Source: UBA7657 sp049652985
GTDB lineage: Bacteria; Pseudomonadota; Alphaproteobacteria; Micavibrionales; Micavibrionaceae
Direction of reading: 5' to 3'
DNA length: 64,000 bases
NCBI GenBank assembly: GCA_049652985.1
Contig: JBASFK010000001.1
Coordinates: 1 to 64,000 of the forward strand
In this document: piece by piece, positions 51,347 through 60,967 of the stretch
Numbering within the stretch: position 1 is the first letter of the stretch
Layout of the letters: each line of letters opens with the position of its first letter
The notes under the pieces: generated by a model
The model's input: only the letters and a program-made list of their open reading frames with translations
What the model was told of the DNA's origin: nothing
Databases searched by the model: none
Program-made: the position numbers and the translations under genes

Positions 51347-51868
51347 CTAGTAACCGCCGCCGGAGAAATTGGCCTGGCTGGCCCAGAATCTCTCCACCAT
51401 CTTCAGCGTGTCATTCAGCGTTTTCAGCTTCGCGTCGTTGATCTCGGTTCCCGTGATCGCCTTTTCATGACGGCGGAACATATCCGAGATTGCGTCATGC
51501 AGTGAAACACCCTTCGGCGAAAGCTTCACGCGGATCGAGCGCTTGTCATGCACCGAACGCTCCTGCACGAGATATCCGTTCTCAACCATCTTCTTGACGT
51601 TGTACGAAACATTCGAGCCCAGGTAATAACCGCGGATCGTCAGTTCCCCGACCGTCATTTCGTCCTGGCCGATATTGTACAAAATCATGCTCTGGACGTT
51701 GTTGATGTCCTGGATGCCCTTCTTGTCGAGCTCGACCTTCAGCACGTCAAGAAAATGACGGTGCAGGCGCTCGATAAGCTGGATGGATTCGTAATAAGGC
51801 GTGCTGGTCAAAGGATCGCTCCGGAGTGCTTTGTTTTCAGAAGAGAGGGTCGAATGCTGTTGTTTCAA
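51347..51868 (-). CDS. MarR-family regulator, LdtR-like
   Basis: The 173-aa protein is a winged-helix MarR regulator. The recognition region GELTIRGYYLGSNVSYNVKKMVENGYLV and the wing RSVHDKRSIRVKLSPKG resemble LdtR of alphaproteobacteria, which controls an L,D-transpeptidase and stress tolerance. I am confident of the MarR/winged-helix family, moderately of the LdtR type. It is monocistronic and convergent with gcdH. Confidence 0.82.
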   Translation of the reverse strand: MKQQHSTLSSENKALRSDPLTSTPYYESIQLIERLHRHFLDVLKVELDKKGIQDINNVQSMILYNIGQDEMTVGELTIRGYYLGSNVSYNVKKMVENGYLVQERSVHDKRSIRVKLSPKGVSLHDAISDMFRRHEKAITGTEINDAKLKTLNDTLKMVERFWASQANFSGGGY

Positions 51869-51935
51869 AGGTTGATACCTCTGGCTCTTATAATAATGAA
51901 GATAAACCGGTTATCAAAGCCTTAATTACGGGCGT

Positions 51936-53018
51936 TTAACGCACAAAAAGCTTTATATCCTCCAGATTATGGCCAGTCGGGGCGAAATGCGCCTCTACCT
52001 CGTCTCTGCTCACCCCTTCAAATCCCGCCGGATTCCAGCGCGGCTTGCGGTCCTTGTCGATCACCGCGGCGCGTATGCCTTCGTAGAAATCCACCCGCTG
52101 CAGGAAACGCTGCGTCAGGATAAAATCTTCCGCAATGACTTGATCAAAGCCCCTGCCTTCCGAGCGGTGCAAATGCTCTGCCGTGACCATCACACTGGTC
52201 GGCGACCGCGATTCTATCAGCGCCAGAGTCTCCAGCGCAAAAGGCGCAGTGTCCTCCGCCATGCTGCTCAGGATTTTTTGCAACTCGCCGTAACTGAACC
52301 ACCGCGCAATACGCTCAGCGTGTTTGTGGAAAACTCCATCTTCCGGCCTGCCACCCTGAAAACGCCCAATAATTTCTTTGATGTCCCCGCCCGCCGCCAG
52401 CGCCGCGATCAGTTCATCCCTCGATGATGACGGCAGATAATACTCCGCCAGCCCCGCCGCCAGCGTATCCGCCGCTTTTACCTGCGCCCCCGTCAGCGCC
52501 AGGTATTTCCCGAGATTTTCCGGCGCGCGCAGCAGGTGATAAACGCTGCCCACATCCGGAAAAAACCCGATCCCCGTCTCCGGCATCGCGAACGCTGTCT
52601 TCTCTGTCACGATCCTGTGCGCGCAATTCCCGCCGATCCCGTACCCTCCGCCCATCACGATCCCATCCATGAACGCTACCGTCGGCTTCGGGTAATGAAA
52701 AATCTGGCGGTCTAGACTGTATTCCTCCGCGAAATAAACCGACGCAACGGTGTGGCTGATTTTGCCGCGCCGGTAATCCATACCCGCGCGGTAGAACGCC
52801 TTGACGTCTCCGCCCGCGCAAAAGGCCCGCCCGCCAGCACCGGTGAATAAAATGGTCTTCACGGCCGGGCTCTTTCCCCACTCCCGCAGCGTCCCGCAAA
52901 TCTGCCGGATCATCTCGAGGCTGAGCGCGTTCAGCGCCGCCGGACGATTCAGGATGATATGCCCCAGCGAACCCCTGATTTCGGTCAGCACTTCTTCTTT
53001 GGAAAAACCTTGATTCAT
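51936..53018 (-). CDS. 3-hydroxyisobutyryl-CoA hydrolase (enoyl-CoA hydratase family)
   Basis: The 360-aa protein has the crotonase core (ILNRPAALNALS, GAGGRAFCAGGDVKAFY, DGIVMGGGYGIGGN, PETGIGFFPDVGS) and the C-terminal ECH_2 region with DFYEGIRAAVIDKDRKPRWNP, the mark of hydroxyisobutyryl-CoA hydrolases in valine breakdown. The length, longer than plain enoyl-CoA hydratases, supports this. It is divergent from hemB with a 27-base gap. Confidence 0.88.
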   Translation of the reverse strand: MNQGFSKEEVLTEIRGSLGHIILNRPAALNALSLEMIRQICGTLREWGKSPAVKTILFTGAGGRAFCAGGDVKAFYRAGMDYRRGKISHTVASVYFAEEYSLDRQIFHYPKPTVAFMDGIVMGGGYGIGGNCAHRIVTEKTAFAMPETGIGFFPDVGSVYHLLRAPENLGKYLALTGAQVKAADTLAAGLAEYYLPSSSRDELIAALAAGGDIKEIIGRFQGGRPEDGVFHKHAERIARWFSYGELQKILSSMAEDTAPFALETLALIESRSPTSVMVTAEHLHRSEGRGFDQVIAEDFILTQRFLQRVDFYEGIRAAVIDKDRKPRWNPAGFEGVSRDEVEAHFAPTGHNLEDIKLFVR

Positions 53019-53045
53019 TATGATAAACGGGTTTTAAGTATTCGC

Positions 53046-54074
53046 ATGAAGCATAAGCCAGCCCCGAGCGCCGAAGCAACCGAACAACCTTCCTATCCTG
53101 GCGTGCGCATGCGCCGCCTGCGCTCGGCCGGCTGGCTCCGCGACCTGGTGCAGGAACACCATGTCCGCGCTTCCGATCTCATCTGGCCGGTTTTCATCAC
53201 CGAGGGCATCAATGCGCGTGAACCGGTGCAATCCATGCCCGGCGTCGAACGCGTCACGGTCGATCAACTACTCAAGGACATAAAACGCGCAGCCGACCTC
53301 GATATCCGCGCCTTTGCCCTCTTCCCTGTCGTTCCGGCTGAGAAAAAAACCATGGACGGGCGCGAGGCCCTCAATCCCGGCAACCTCATCTGCCGCGCCA
53401 TTTCCGAAATCAAAAAACACCTGCCCGATGTCGGCATCATCACCGACGTCGCGCTCGATCCCTACACCACACACGGTCATGACGGGCTCATGCATAACGG
53501 TAAGATTTTAAATGATGAAACCGTTGAAATTCTTTGCAAACAATCACTGATTCAGGCGCAGGCTGGCGCCGACATTATCGCCCCTTCCGACATGATGGAT
53601 GGCCGCGTGGGTCAGATCCGGTCCACCCTCGACCAGAACGGGTTCACCGATACCGCCATACTCTCGTATGCCGTGAAATACGCATCCTGCTTCTACGGCC
53701 CTTTCCGCGATGCGGTCGGCTCATCCGGTTTTCTGAAGGGCGATAAAAAAACCTACCAGATGAACCCGGCGAACGCCGCCGAAGCACTCCGCGAAGTCGC
53801 GTTGGACATAAACGAAGGCGCCGACATGGTCATGGTCAAACCCGGCCTGCCTTATCTCGACATCATCAAATCCGTAAAAGATGCATTCGGAGTTCCCACC
53901 TTCGCCTACCAGGTCAGCGGCGAATACGCGATGCTCCGCGCCGCCGCCCAGAACGGCTGGCTGGATTACGAGGCCGGGCTGGCCGAAAGCCTCCTGGCTT
54001 TCAAACGCGCCGGGTGCGACGGCATCCTGTCTTACGGGGCCGTGGATTTCGCCCGTTTCCTCCAAAAGCGTTAA
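53046..54074 (+). CDS. hemB: delta-aminolevulinic acid dehydratase (porphobilinogen synthase)
   Basis: HemB joins two aminolevulinates to porphobilinogen in haem synthesis. I start at ATG 53046 (MKHKPAPSAE); upstream in-frame codons belong to the divergent gene. The Schiff-base lysines are in SYAVKYASCFYGPFRDA and MVMVKPG. At the metal site the sequence DVALDPYTTHGHDG has aspartates where zinc enzymes have cysteines, so it is the Mg-dependent type common in alphaproteobacteria. Confidence 0.96.
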   Translation: MKHKPAPSAEATEQPSYPGVRMRRLRSAGWLRDLVQEHHVRASDLIWPVFITEGINAREPVQSMPGVERVTVDQLLKDIKRAADLDIRAFALFPVVPAEKKTMDGREALNPGNLICRAISEIKKHLPDVGIITDVALDPYTTHGHDGLMHNGKILNDETVEILCKQSLIQAQAGADIIAPSDMMDGRVGQIRSTLDQNGFTDTAILSYAVKYASCFYGPFRDAVGSSGFLKGDKKTYQMNPANAAEALREVALDINEGADMVMVKPGLPYLDIIKSVKDAFGVPTFAYQVSGEYAMLRAAAQNGWLDYEAGLAESLLAFKRAGCDGILSYGAVDFARFLQKR

Positions 54075-54134
54075 CTTTTTGACCAAAAATCTGGTAACTT
54101 TGGGTACTGGCAGTAGGCCAACCGAAAGTCATGC

Positions 54135-55742
54135 ATGTCCGACGAAAAAACCCTCAAAGAGCAACGCGACCGTTACGTGGCATTCAGTTTCGCCGTCGCC
54201 GATCTCTTCATCGAGGTCGCCGAGAACGGCAAGGTCGTCCACGTCTCCGGCGCATCAAAGGCTCTTACGGGCATTGATGAAAAGGCCCTCCTGAACCGCA
54301 ACTGGCTTGACCTTTTTTCCACCTACGAACAGGCGAAACTGATCAACGCGCGCGAGCAGACCGTGCCCGGCCGCCGCATCGGCCCTGTCCTCGTCACGCT
54401 GAATGAACAAATCGGCCAGAAAATCGCCTCCTTCAGCGCCATCCGCATGCCGAAAAATGACCGCTTCTATATCTCGCTCGGCGTCAGCAATGAATTCCTC
54501 GCGCGCATCGCCCCCATGGTCGGCCTGCCCGGCTCTACGGGCTTCTCCGACTATGACGCCTATGCTGACGCCGCCCGCGACGCCGTGTTCGACGCTCGCC
54601 TCTGGGGCCGGGACGTCGAACTGACCTTCCTCGATTTCATCAACGCCGAGGACATGCAGAAACGCTTCGGCAAGGATGGCTGGGGCAAGGTCGAAAACGC
54701 GATCGGCGAATTAATGGCGCAATATTCCTTCGGCGGCCACTGCGCAGGCGTCGTCGCCGAAGGCCGCTACAGCTTCGTGCACGACAAATCCGTCAATCTC
54801 GACGAGCTCAAACAGAAAATCGCCGACATCACCCGCGCCGCGGGTATGGAGCTCGAGGCACAGTCCCGAACCGTGTCCGGCGACCTCAAAAACCTCGACA
54901 AGAAAGACATCGCCCGCGCCCTTGATTTCTCAATCGATGAATTCGGACAAAAAGGCACGGCCAAAGGCGTCAAAACCCTGGACGATGGCTACGCCGAATA
55001 TCTCGCCTCGAACGAAGCCAAGCTCAAGGAATTCAAAAGCATCATCGAGCGCGTCAGCTTCACCCAGTTTTTCCAGCCTATAGTCGACATTAAAACCCGC
55101 GAGGCCACCCATTACGAAATACTCTCGCGCTTTGAAAACGGCGACACCCAGGAATGGATCCGCTTCGGCGAGGATGCCGGGCTGGCGCCCGATTTCGACC
55201 TCGCCGTGTGCGAACGCGCCGTCAATCATATCAAATTCAAGGCTGGCAACACGCGCACGCGCTTTTCAATCGACATTTCCGGCCAGTCCATCGGCGACGA
55301 GAAATTTTTCAAAAAACTGAAGGAACAGCTCGCCAAGCATAAAAACCTTTTCGAGCGCCTTTCGCTGGAAATCACCGAATCCGCCAACATCGAGAATCTT
55401 TCCGAGACCTCCACCTTCATCAAGGAGCTTCAGAAAGATGGTTTCAAAATCGGCCTCGACGATTTCCACCCTTCCGCCGCCGCGCAGCAATACCTCGAAT
55501 CCATCAAGGCCGACTTCATCAAGATCGACGGCCGCTACATCCGCCGCATCACCGCCTCCACGCGCGAGGCCGCCCTCGTCCGCAACCTGGTAAAAATGTG
55601 CCAGGACAACGGCACCGAAATCATCGCCGAAGGCGTCGAGGAAAAATCGCAGGCCGACCTGCTCGCCGAAATGGGCGTCAAATATGCGCAGGGGAATTTC
55701 TACGCCCCCGCCGGTCCCCGCACCGACTATATAGTCAAATGA
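54135..55742 (+). CDS. PAS-EAL domain signalling protein
   Basis: The 535-aa protein has a PAS-like N-terminal domain (about residues 10-110), a middle region with a degenerate GGDEF-like character, and a C-terminal EAL domain (about 300-530) of the cyclic-di-GMP phosphodiesterase family. EAL residues seen: Glu328 (YEILSR), LEITES, DDFH (Asp442-Asp443), Lys463 in FIKIDG and IIAEGVE. The conserved Asn of 'VN.S' is Asp in FSIDIS, so activity may be reduced or the domain may only bind c-di-GMP. It lies directly before motAB, which fits a role in motility control. Confidence 0.8.
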   Translation: MSDEKTLKEQRDRYVAFSFAVADLFIEVAENGKVVHVSGASKALTGIDEKALLNRNWLDLFSTYEQAKLINAREQTVPGRRIGPVLVTLNEQIGQKIASFSAIRMPKNDRFYISLGVSNEFLARIAPMVGLPGSTGFSDYDAYADAARDAVFDARLWGRDVELTFLDFINAEDMQKRFGKDGWGKVENAIGELMAQYSFGGHCAGVVAEGRYSFVHDKSVNLDELKQKIADITRAAGMELEAQSRTVSGDLKNLDKKDIARALDFSIDEFGQKGTAKGVKTLDDGYAEYLASNEAKLKEFKSIIERVSFTQFFQPIVDIKTREATHYEILSRFENGDTQEWIRFGEDAGLAPDFDLAVCERAVNHIKFKAGNTRTRFSIDISGQSIGDEKFFKKLKEQLAKHKNLFERLSLEITESANIENLSETSTFIKELQKDGFKIGLDDFHPSAAAQQYLESIKADFIKIDGRYIRRITASTREAALVRNLVKMCQDNGTEIIAEGVEEKSQADLLAEMGVKYAQGNFYAPAGPRTDYIVK

Positions 55743-55861
55743 CGGAAAATCTTGATATACTCCAATAATGCGGGGAAAACCCCCGCTTTCTGCGTCCAAA
55801 CCTGCTCATCAATCGCTGCGTCTGCTAAAGTGTCCCCCACGGGAAAGGGTTTCTGAACGAA

Positions 55862-56752
55862 ATGAAGTTCGTCGGCATATTAATGGTCTTTGTGTGTACC
55901 TATGGCGGTCTCTTGATCGCCATGCACTTCAACATGGGCCACTTCATCCATCTTATGATGGGCATCCTCGAAGCCCTGCCCGGCGAATTCGTCATCATCA
56001 TGGGCTGCGCGCTCTGCGCCTTCATCATCGGCAACTCGATGGACACGGTCAAACACACGATGAAATATTTCGGCGCGCTGGCCAAGCCCGCCTCCTATTC
56101 CAAGGAAGATTACATCGAATTATTCTCCGCGCTGTTCAGCATCTTCAAACTCGCCCGCACCAAGGGCTGGCTCGCCCTCGAAGCCCACATCGAAAAACCC
56201 GAGGAAAGCGAGCTGTTCAAGCGCTTCCCCACCTTCGCCAATAACCATTACGCTGTCACCTTCCTGTGCGACTACCTGCGCCTCATTTCGCTCGGCAAGG
56301 AAAACCCGCACGAAATTGGCGACCTGATGGACATGGAAATTGAAACCATCGCCGAACATGAAGGCCATCCCGGCCACGCCGTTCAGCACATGGCCGACGG
56401 TATCCCCGCGCTCGGCATCGTCGCCGCGGTTCTCGGCGTGATCAAAACCATGGCCTCCATTTCCGAACCGCCCGAAGTCCTCGGCCAGATGATCGCTGGC
56501 GCGCTCGTCGGTACGTTCCTCGGCGTCTGGCTGTCCTACGCCTTCGTTTCGCCGATCGCCGGCGCCATGACCGGCCGCGCCCAGACCGAGGTGCAATATT
56601 ACAAAGCCATGAAGGTTTCAATGATCGCCTTCCTGAACGCCAGCGCCCCCCAGGTCGCGGTTGAATTCGGCCGGAAATTCCTGACACACGACATCCAGCC
56701 CGGCTTCCTCGAGCTTGAAACCAAGCTCAATGAACTCCCGCCGCCGAGCTAA
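55862..56752 (+). CDS. motA: flagellar motor stator protein MotA
   Basis: The 296-aa protein has four membrane helices (two at residues 3-55, two at 180-225) and the cytoplasmic loop between them. MotA features include FVIIMGCALCAFIIGNS, DGIPALGIVAAVLGVIKTMAS and GALVGTFLGVWLSYAFVSPIA. With MotB it forms the ion channel that drives the flagellum. motB follows after 11 bases. Confidence 0.95.
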   Translation: MKFVGILMVFVCTYGGLLIAMHFNMGHFIHLMMGILEALPGEFVIIMGCALCAFIIGNSMDTVKHTMKYFGALAKPASYSKEDYIELFSALFSIFKLARTKGWLALEAHIEKPEESELFKRFPTFANNHYAVTFLCDYLRLISLGKENPHEIGDLMDMEIETIAEHEGHPGHAVQHMADGIPALGIVAAVLGVIKTMASISEPPEVLGQMIAGALVGTFLGVWLSYAFVSPIAGAMTGRAQTEVQYYKAMKVSMIAFLNASAPQVAVEFGRKFLTHDIQPGFLELETKLNELPPPS

Positions 56753-56763
56753 GAGGCCAGCCC

Positions 56764-57807
56764 ATGGCCGACGCCGCAAAAGACGACAAATCCAAACAGC
56801 CGATCATCATCAAGCGCATCAAGAAAGGCGGCGGCCACCACGGCGGCGCCTGGAAAGTCGCCTACGCCGACTTCGTCACGGCCATGATGGCGTTCTTCTT
56901 GCTGCTCTGGCTGCTCAACGTCACGACGGAAGAACAGAAAAACGCGATCTCGAATTATTTCGATCCCACCCACCCGAAAGTCTCCGAGGCCAACAGCGGC
57001 GCAGGCGGCGTTCTCGGCGGGCTTTCCATGGCGCCGCAGGGCGCGATGGCCACGACCGTCCAGTCCGTCAGCGCCGCGCCGCCCTCTTCCTCCGTCAACA
57101 AGCGCTCCAGCAGCAAGGAAGATGACAACATCGAAACCCACAAGGTTTCCCGTAAGGCCCTCGAAAAAGCCAAGCAGGAACTCCGCAAGCAGGAAGAAGC
57201 CCGCTTTAAAGAAGCCGAGAAAAAAATCAAGGAAGCCATTGAGGCCAACCCCGAACTGAAAGCGCTCGCCAAAAACCTCCTCATCGACATGACGCCTGAG
57301 GGCCTGCGCGTCCAGATCGTCGATTCCGAGGGCAAGCCTATGTTCGCCTCCGGCTCCGCCGAAATGTTCGACTACACGCGGAAATTAATCGAACAGGTCG
57401 AAAAGGTCGTACAGACCCTCCCCAACGAGCTTTCCATCCGTGGCCACACGGACAGCGTCCCTTACGCCGCCGGCGCAAAATACACGAACTGGGAATTGTC
57501 CTCCGACCGCGCCAACGCCGCGCGCCGCGTCATGCTTGATACAGGCCTGCCCGCCGCGCGCATCAACAACGTCGTCGGCAAGGCCGACACCGATCACCTC
57601 GCGCCCGATAAACCCACTGACGCAACCAACCGCCGCATCAGCATCATCCTGCTGAAGCAGGAACTCACCGATCCAGATTTCGATAAAAAAGCGGCGCAGG
57701 AAGCAGGCGTAAGCGGTGATGTGGGCACCGAAGAAGACATCCCCGAAAGACCCGAAATCCCCATCGGCACGTTCAAGAAAACGCCCGGCAAGGTCGAATT
57801 CCCTTAA
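56764..57807 (+). CDS. motB: flagellar motor stator protein MotB
   Basis: The 347-aa protein has a single N-terminal membrane helix with the channel aspartate (Asp36 in YADFVTAMMAFF), a plug and linker region, and a C-terminal OmpA-like peptidoglycan-binding domain (SIRGHTDSVPY, ELSSDRANAARRVML, ATNRRISIILL). It anchors the stator to the cell wall. The long serine- and lysine-rich linker (residues 90-160) is usual in alphaproteobacterial MotB. Confidence 0.95.
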   Translation: MADAAKDDKSKQPIIIKRIKKGGGHHGGAWKVAYADFVTAMMAFFLLLWLLNVTTEEQKNAISNYFDPTHPKVSEANSGAGGVLGGLSMAPQGAMATTVQSVSAAPPSSSVNKRSSSKEDDNIETHKVSRKALEKAKQELRKQEEARFKEAEKKIKEAIEANPELKALAKNLLIDMTPEGLRVQIVDSEGKPMFASGSAEMFDYTRKLIEQVEKVVQTLPNELSIRGHTDSVPYAAGAKYTNWELSSDRANAARRVMLDTGLPAARINNVVGKADTDHLAPDKPTDATNRRISIILLKQELTDPDFDKKAAQEAGVSGDVGTEEDIPERPEIPIGTFKKTPGKVEFP

Positions 57808-57815
57808 CACCACAC

Positions 57816-57923
57816 CGTCATCCCGGACGCTAGTCGAGTAGCGCCTTTGGCGCGTCACGAGACTTACGATCCGGGATCCATTTATCCGTCGGCACAATGG
57901 ATCCCGGCCTTCACCGGGATGAC
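57816..57923. repeat. composite palindromic repeat between motB and parC
   Basis: Outer arms CGTCATCCCGG (57816) and CCGGGATGAC (ending 57923) enclose a perfect 12-bp inverted repeat CCGGGATCCATT / AATGGATCCCGG (57871-57882, 57896-57907) and a GCGCC-TTT-GGCGC hairpin at 57841-57853. It is a longer relative of the units at 30916 and 34609. Confidence 0.78.
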
Positions 57924-57935
57924 AATCAAGAAAGA

Positions 57936-60188
57936 TTAATCGAATTTCGCGCTGCGCGGGAAGCCGTTCGGCGGCAACCTGCCCGCCTGCGCGCGCTCGC
58001 CGAGCCAAGCCTTCAGATCGCCCGCTTTCGTCTCGCCTGATCCATGCTTGTACATCAAACCGGCCTTCCAGTTGAACGTCTTAGCGTCAGACAAGCCGCC
58101 ATCTTTATATTTCTGCAGCATCACACCGCGCCCGCGGCTCATCTCCGGGATCTGGTCTAACTTGAATACGATCATCTTGCGGTTCTTGCCGATGACGGCG
58201 ATATGGTCGTCGGCCGCGTCGATATAACGCCCGACCTTCGCCTCGACATTGCCCTCGACATTCAAAATCTGCTTGCCATTCTTCGTCTGCGCCAGCACGT
58301 CGTTCGACGGCACGACAAATCCGCGCCCGTCCGTCGCCGCCACCAGGATTTTCGCATCGGGCTTATGAATTAAAACTTCCGCCACGTCCGCGTCGTTCGG
58401 CAGATCAACCATCAGCCTCACCGGTTCGCCGAATCCGCGGCCCGGCGGCAGTTTATCTCCGCCAATCGTGTAAAATCTTCCATTCGTGCCGAACAATAAA
58501 ATCTTGTCCGTCGTCTGCGCCTCGATGATATAGCCCTGCGAATCCCCGTCCTTGTATTTGAAATCCTTCGGGTTATGGCCGTGCCCCTTCATGGCGCGGA
58601 TCCATCCCTTGCCCGACAGGATCACCGTCATCGGCTCCTTCGGCGTCATCGCCTCGGCCAGTTCCTCCACCGCCATCGGCGCAGGCGCCTTGCCCGCTTT
58701 CGTGCGGCGCTTACCGAGCGGCGTATCCGGCCCGAACGTTTTCTTGATCTCGCCGATCTGCTTCTTGATCTTCGACCATTGCTTGGCCTCGGATTTCACC
58801 AGCTTCTCAAGCTCCGCTTTTTCCTCGCTTAAGGATTTATGCTCGCCCTTGATCTCCATTTCCTCAAGTTTGCGCAAGGAACGAAGGCGCATATTCAGAA
58901 TCGCTTCCGCCTGCACATCCGTCAGCTTGAAGGCTTTCATCAGTTTCGGCTTCGGCTCATCTTCGGTGCGGATGATTTTAATAACCTTATCAAGATCAAG
59001 ATAAGCCTTAAGGTACCCTTCAAGAACTTCCAGCCTGTGAATAATCTTCCCCAGCCTGAAATGCGAGCGCCGCACCAGCACATCCTGCTGGTGGTCCAGC
59101 CATGCCTGCAACACTTCCTTCAAATTCATCACGCGCGGAACTAATCCTTTTTCCAGCACGTTCATGTTCAGCCCGAACCGCGTCTCCAGGTCCGAATTGC
59201 GGAACAGTGCCTCCATCAGCAACTCTGCCTCGACATTCTGCGACTTCGGCACCAGAACCAGCCTTATATCTTCCGCGCTCTCGTCGCGCACATCGTCCAG
59301 CATCGGAATTTTCTTGGTGTTGATCAGGTCGGCGATCTTCTCGACCAGCTTCGATTTCTGCACCTGATACGGAATTTCCGTCACCACAATCTGATAAGTA
59401 CCGCGCTTCAGCTCCTCGACCTTCCATTTCGCGCGCACTCGGAAAGACCCGCGCCCCGTCTCGTACGCCGCGATAATATCTTTCTTTTCTTCGACCAGCG
59501 TGCCGCCCGTCGGGAAATCCGGCCCCGAAACGATTTTTACCAGTTCCTTGACGCTGATATCCTTGTCCGAATCCAGCATCAGCTCCATGGCCTCGCACAG
59601 CTCCGCCACGTTGTGCGGCGGAATGTTCGTTGCCATGCCGACCGCGATTCCGCTCGACCCGTTCGCCAGCAAATTCGGAAATCCCCCCGGCAATACAATC
59701 GGCTCGCTCTCCGACCCGTCATAGGTCGGGCGGAAATCGACCGCGTCCTCTTCGATCCCGTCCAGCAGCAACAGCGCCACATCCGTCAGGCGCGCCTCGG
59801 TATACCGCATCGCCGCCGCATTATCGCCGTCAATGTTTCCGAAATTCCCCTGCCCGTCGACTAAGGGATAACGTTGCGCGAAATCCTGGGCTAGGCGCAC
59901 CATCGCGTCGTAAACCGCCACATCGCCGTGCGGGTGATATTTACCGATCACGTCGCCCACCACCCGCGCCGATTTTTTCGGCATCGTCGTCGGGTTCAGC
60001 TTGAGCTGGTACATCGCGTACATCAGGCGCCGGTGTACGGGTTTCAGCCCGTCGCGCACATCAGGCAGCGACCGGCTCATAATCGTACTCAGCGCATAGG
60101 ACAGGTATTTTTCTGAAAGAATGTCACCGAACGATTGATCGATGATTTCCTGCGCGGGTTTATCGGCTTGCGTACTCTTTTTGCTCAT
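57936..60188 (-). CDS. parC: DNA topoisomerase IV subunit A
   Basis: ParC is the DNA-cutting subunit that works with ParE. The start is ATG 60188 (MSKKSTQADK); the longer frame overlaps the upstream gene too far. The catalytic tyrosine is Tyr129 in AAAMRYTEARLT. RLMYAMYQLKL, HGDVAVYDAMVRLAQDF and the C-terminal pinwheel are present. The length of 750 residues is ParC-sized rather than GyrA-sized. It overlaps the recO 3' end by 29 bases. Confidence 0.94.
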   Translation of the reverse strand: MSKKSTQADKPAQEIIDQSFGDILSEKYLSYALSTIMSRSLPDVRDGLKPVHRRLMYAMYQLKLNPTTMPKKSARVVGDVIGKYHPHGDVAVYDAMVRLAQDFAQRYPLVDGQGNFGNIDGDNAAAMRYTEARLTDVALLLLDGIEEDAVDFRPTYDGSESEPIVLPGGFPNLLANGSSGIAVGMATNIPPHNVAELCEAMELMLDSDKDISVKELVKIVSGPDFPTGGTLVEEKKDIIAAYETGRGSFRVRAKWKVEELKRGTYQIVVTEIPYQVQKSKLVEKIADLINTKKIPMLDDVRDESAEDIRLVLVPKSQNVEAELLMEALFRNSDLETRFGLNMNVLEKGLVPRVMNLKEVLQAWLDHQQDVLVRRSHFRLGKIIHRLEVLEGYLKAYLDLDKVIKIIRTEDEPKPKLMKAFKLTDVQAEAILNMRLRSLRKLEEMEIKGEHKSLSEEKAELEKLVKSEAKQWSKIKKQIGEIKKTFGPDTPLGKRRTKAGKAPAPMAVEELAEAMTPKEPMTVILSGKGWIRAMKGHGHNPKDFKYKDGDSQGYIIEAQTTDKILLFGTNGRFYTIGGDKLPPGRGFGEPVRLMVDLPNDADVAEVLIHKPDAKILVAATDGRGFVVPSNDVLAQTKNGKQILNVEGNVEAKVGRYIDAADDHIAVIGKNRKMIVFKLDQIPEMSRGRGVMLQKYKDGGLSDAKTFNWKAGLMYKHGSGETKAGDLKAWLGERAQAGRLPPNGFPRSAKFD

Positions 60189-60927
60189 TCTGATTCTCTT
60201 GCCCCACTCTTTTGGCAAACCGGGCCTCAAAACGCAAGCGCGGCTCCGGAATTCCCTTCGTATGATGGGCAAAAGCCCAGTGCTCGAGGAAGAACGAGGT
60301 CAGCTTTAAACCCGCCATCACCTCCTCGTCATCACCGATTCCCCCGGCGGGTGAGAGAAACCCCGGCAGTCCAAGCAGCTTCTCCTTGTAAATCCGTCCC
60401 ACCGCCTCGCTCACCGCTCGCCCGGTCTTGGGCGAAACATAGATCAGGTCCATCTGGTCGCCGCCCCCGGCGCATTTTGATAAATCCAGCGAAAACCCCA
60501 ACTCCCGCAGGAACGCGACTTCCCACATCACATAGGCCGGGCCCCAGATATCAGTCCCCAGCGCCTCGAACAATGTCTGCAATCCGTAAAACAGCCCCGG
60601 CTGCCCCTCGCGCTCCGGCAAAGCGGAATCGCATAACGAACACGCCGACTGCAAAGCCCCCAGCTTCAGCGGCTCGGAAATGAAATGCGCCGTCGGGTTC
60701 TTTGAAAGCTCCAGTGAAAACGACCCCAGTTGATCCGCCACCCGGCTCTGCCAGTCCACATCCACCAGGTTCCCGGGCTCCAGCGTCCCGCGCCCCTTGG
60801 TCGAATGCGCCCCGCGCACATAACCCGCATGCCGCCCGTGTTCTTCCGTCAAAAGCGAGACGACCGCCCCGTTTTCACCGTGCGGCCGTACCGATAGTAC
60901 AATCCCTTGATCCTGCCAGCGTTCCAT
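60160..60927 (-). CDS. recO: DNA repair protein RecO
   Basis: RecO helps load RecA at gaps. I start at ATG 60927 (MERWQDQGIVLSVRPHGENGAVV), the family N-terminus; the upstream frame is overlap with the divergent gene. An OB-fold (1-80) is followed by the helical domain with a zinc-type cysteine motif (SACSLCDSALPE) and LREL GFSLDLSKCAGG. About 255 residues, normal for the family. It is the first gene before parC on the minus strand. Confidence 0.93.
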   Translation of the reverse strand: MERWQDQGIVLSVRPHGENGAVVSLLTEEHGRHAGYVRGAHSTKGRGTLEPGNLVDVDWQSRVADQLGSFSLELSKNPTAHFISEPLKLGALQSACSLCDSALPEREGQPGLFYGLQTLFEALGTDIWGPAYVMWEVAFLRELGFSLDLSKCAGGGDQMDLIYVSPKTGRAVSEAVGRIYKEKLLGLPGFLSPAGGIGDDEEVMAGLKLTSFFLEHWAFAHHTKGIPEPRLRFEARFAKRVGQENQNEQKEYASR

Positions 60928-60967
60928 TGCTATACGATATGGCGATTCACATAAGGATAGCCAGCCC

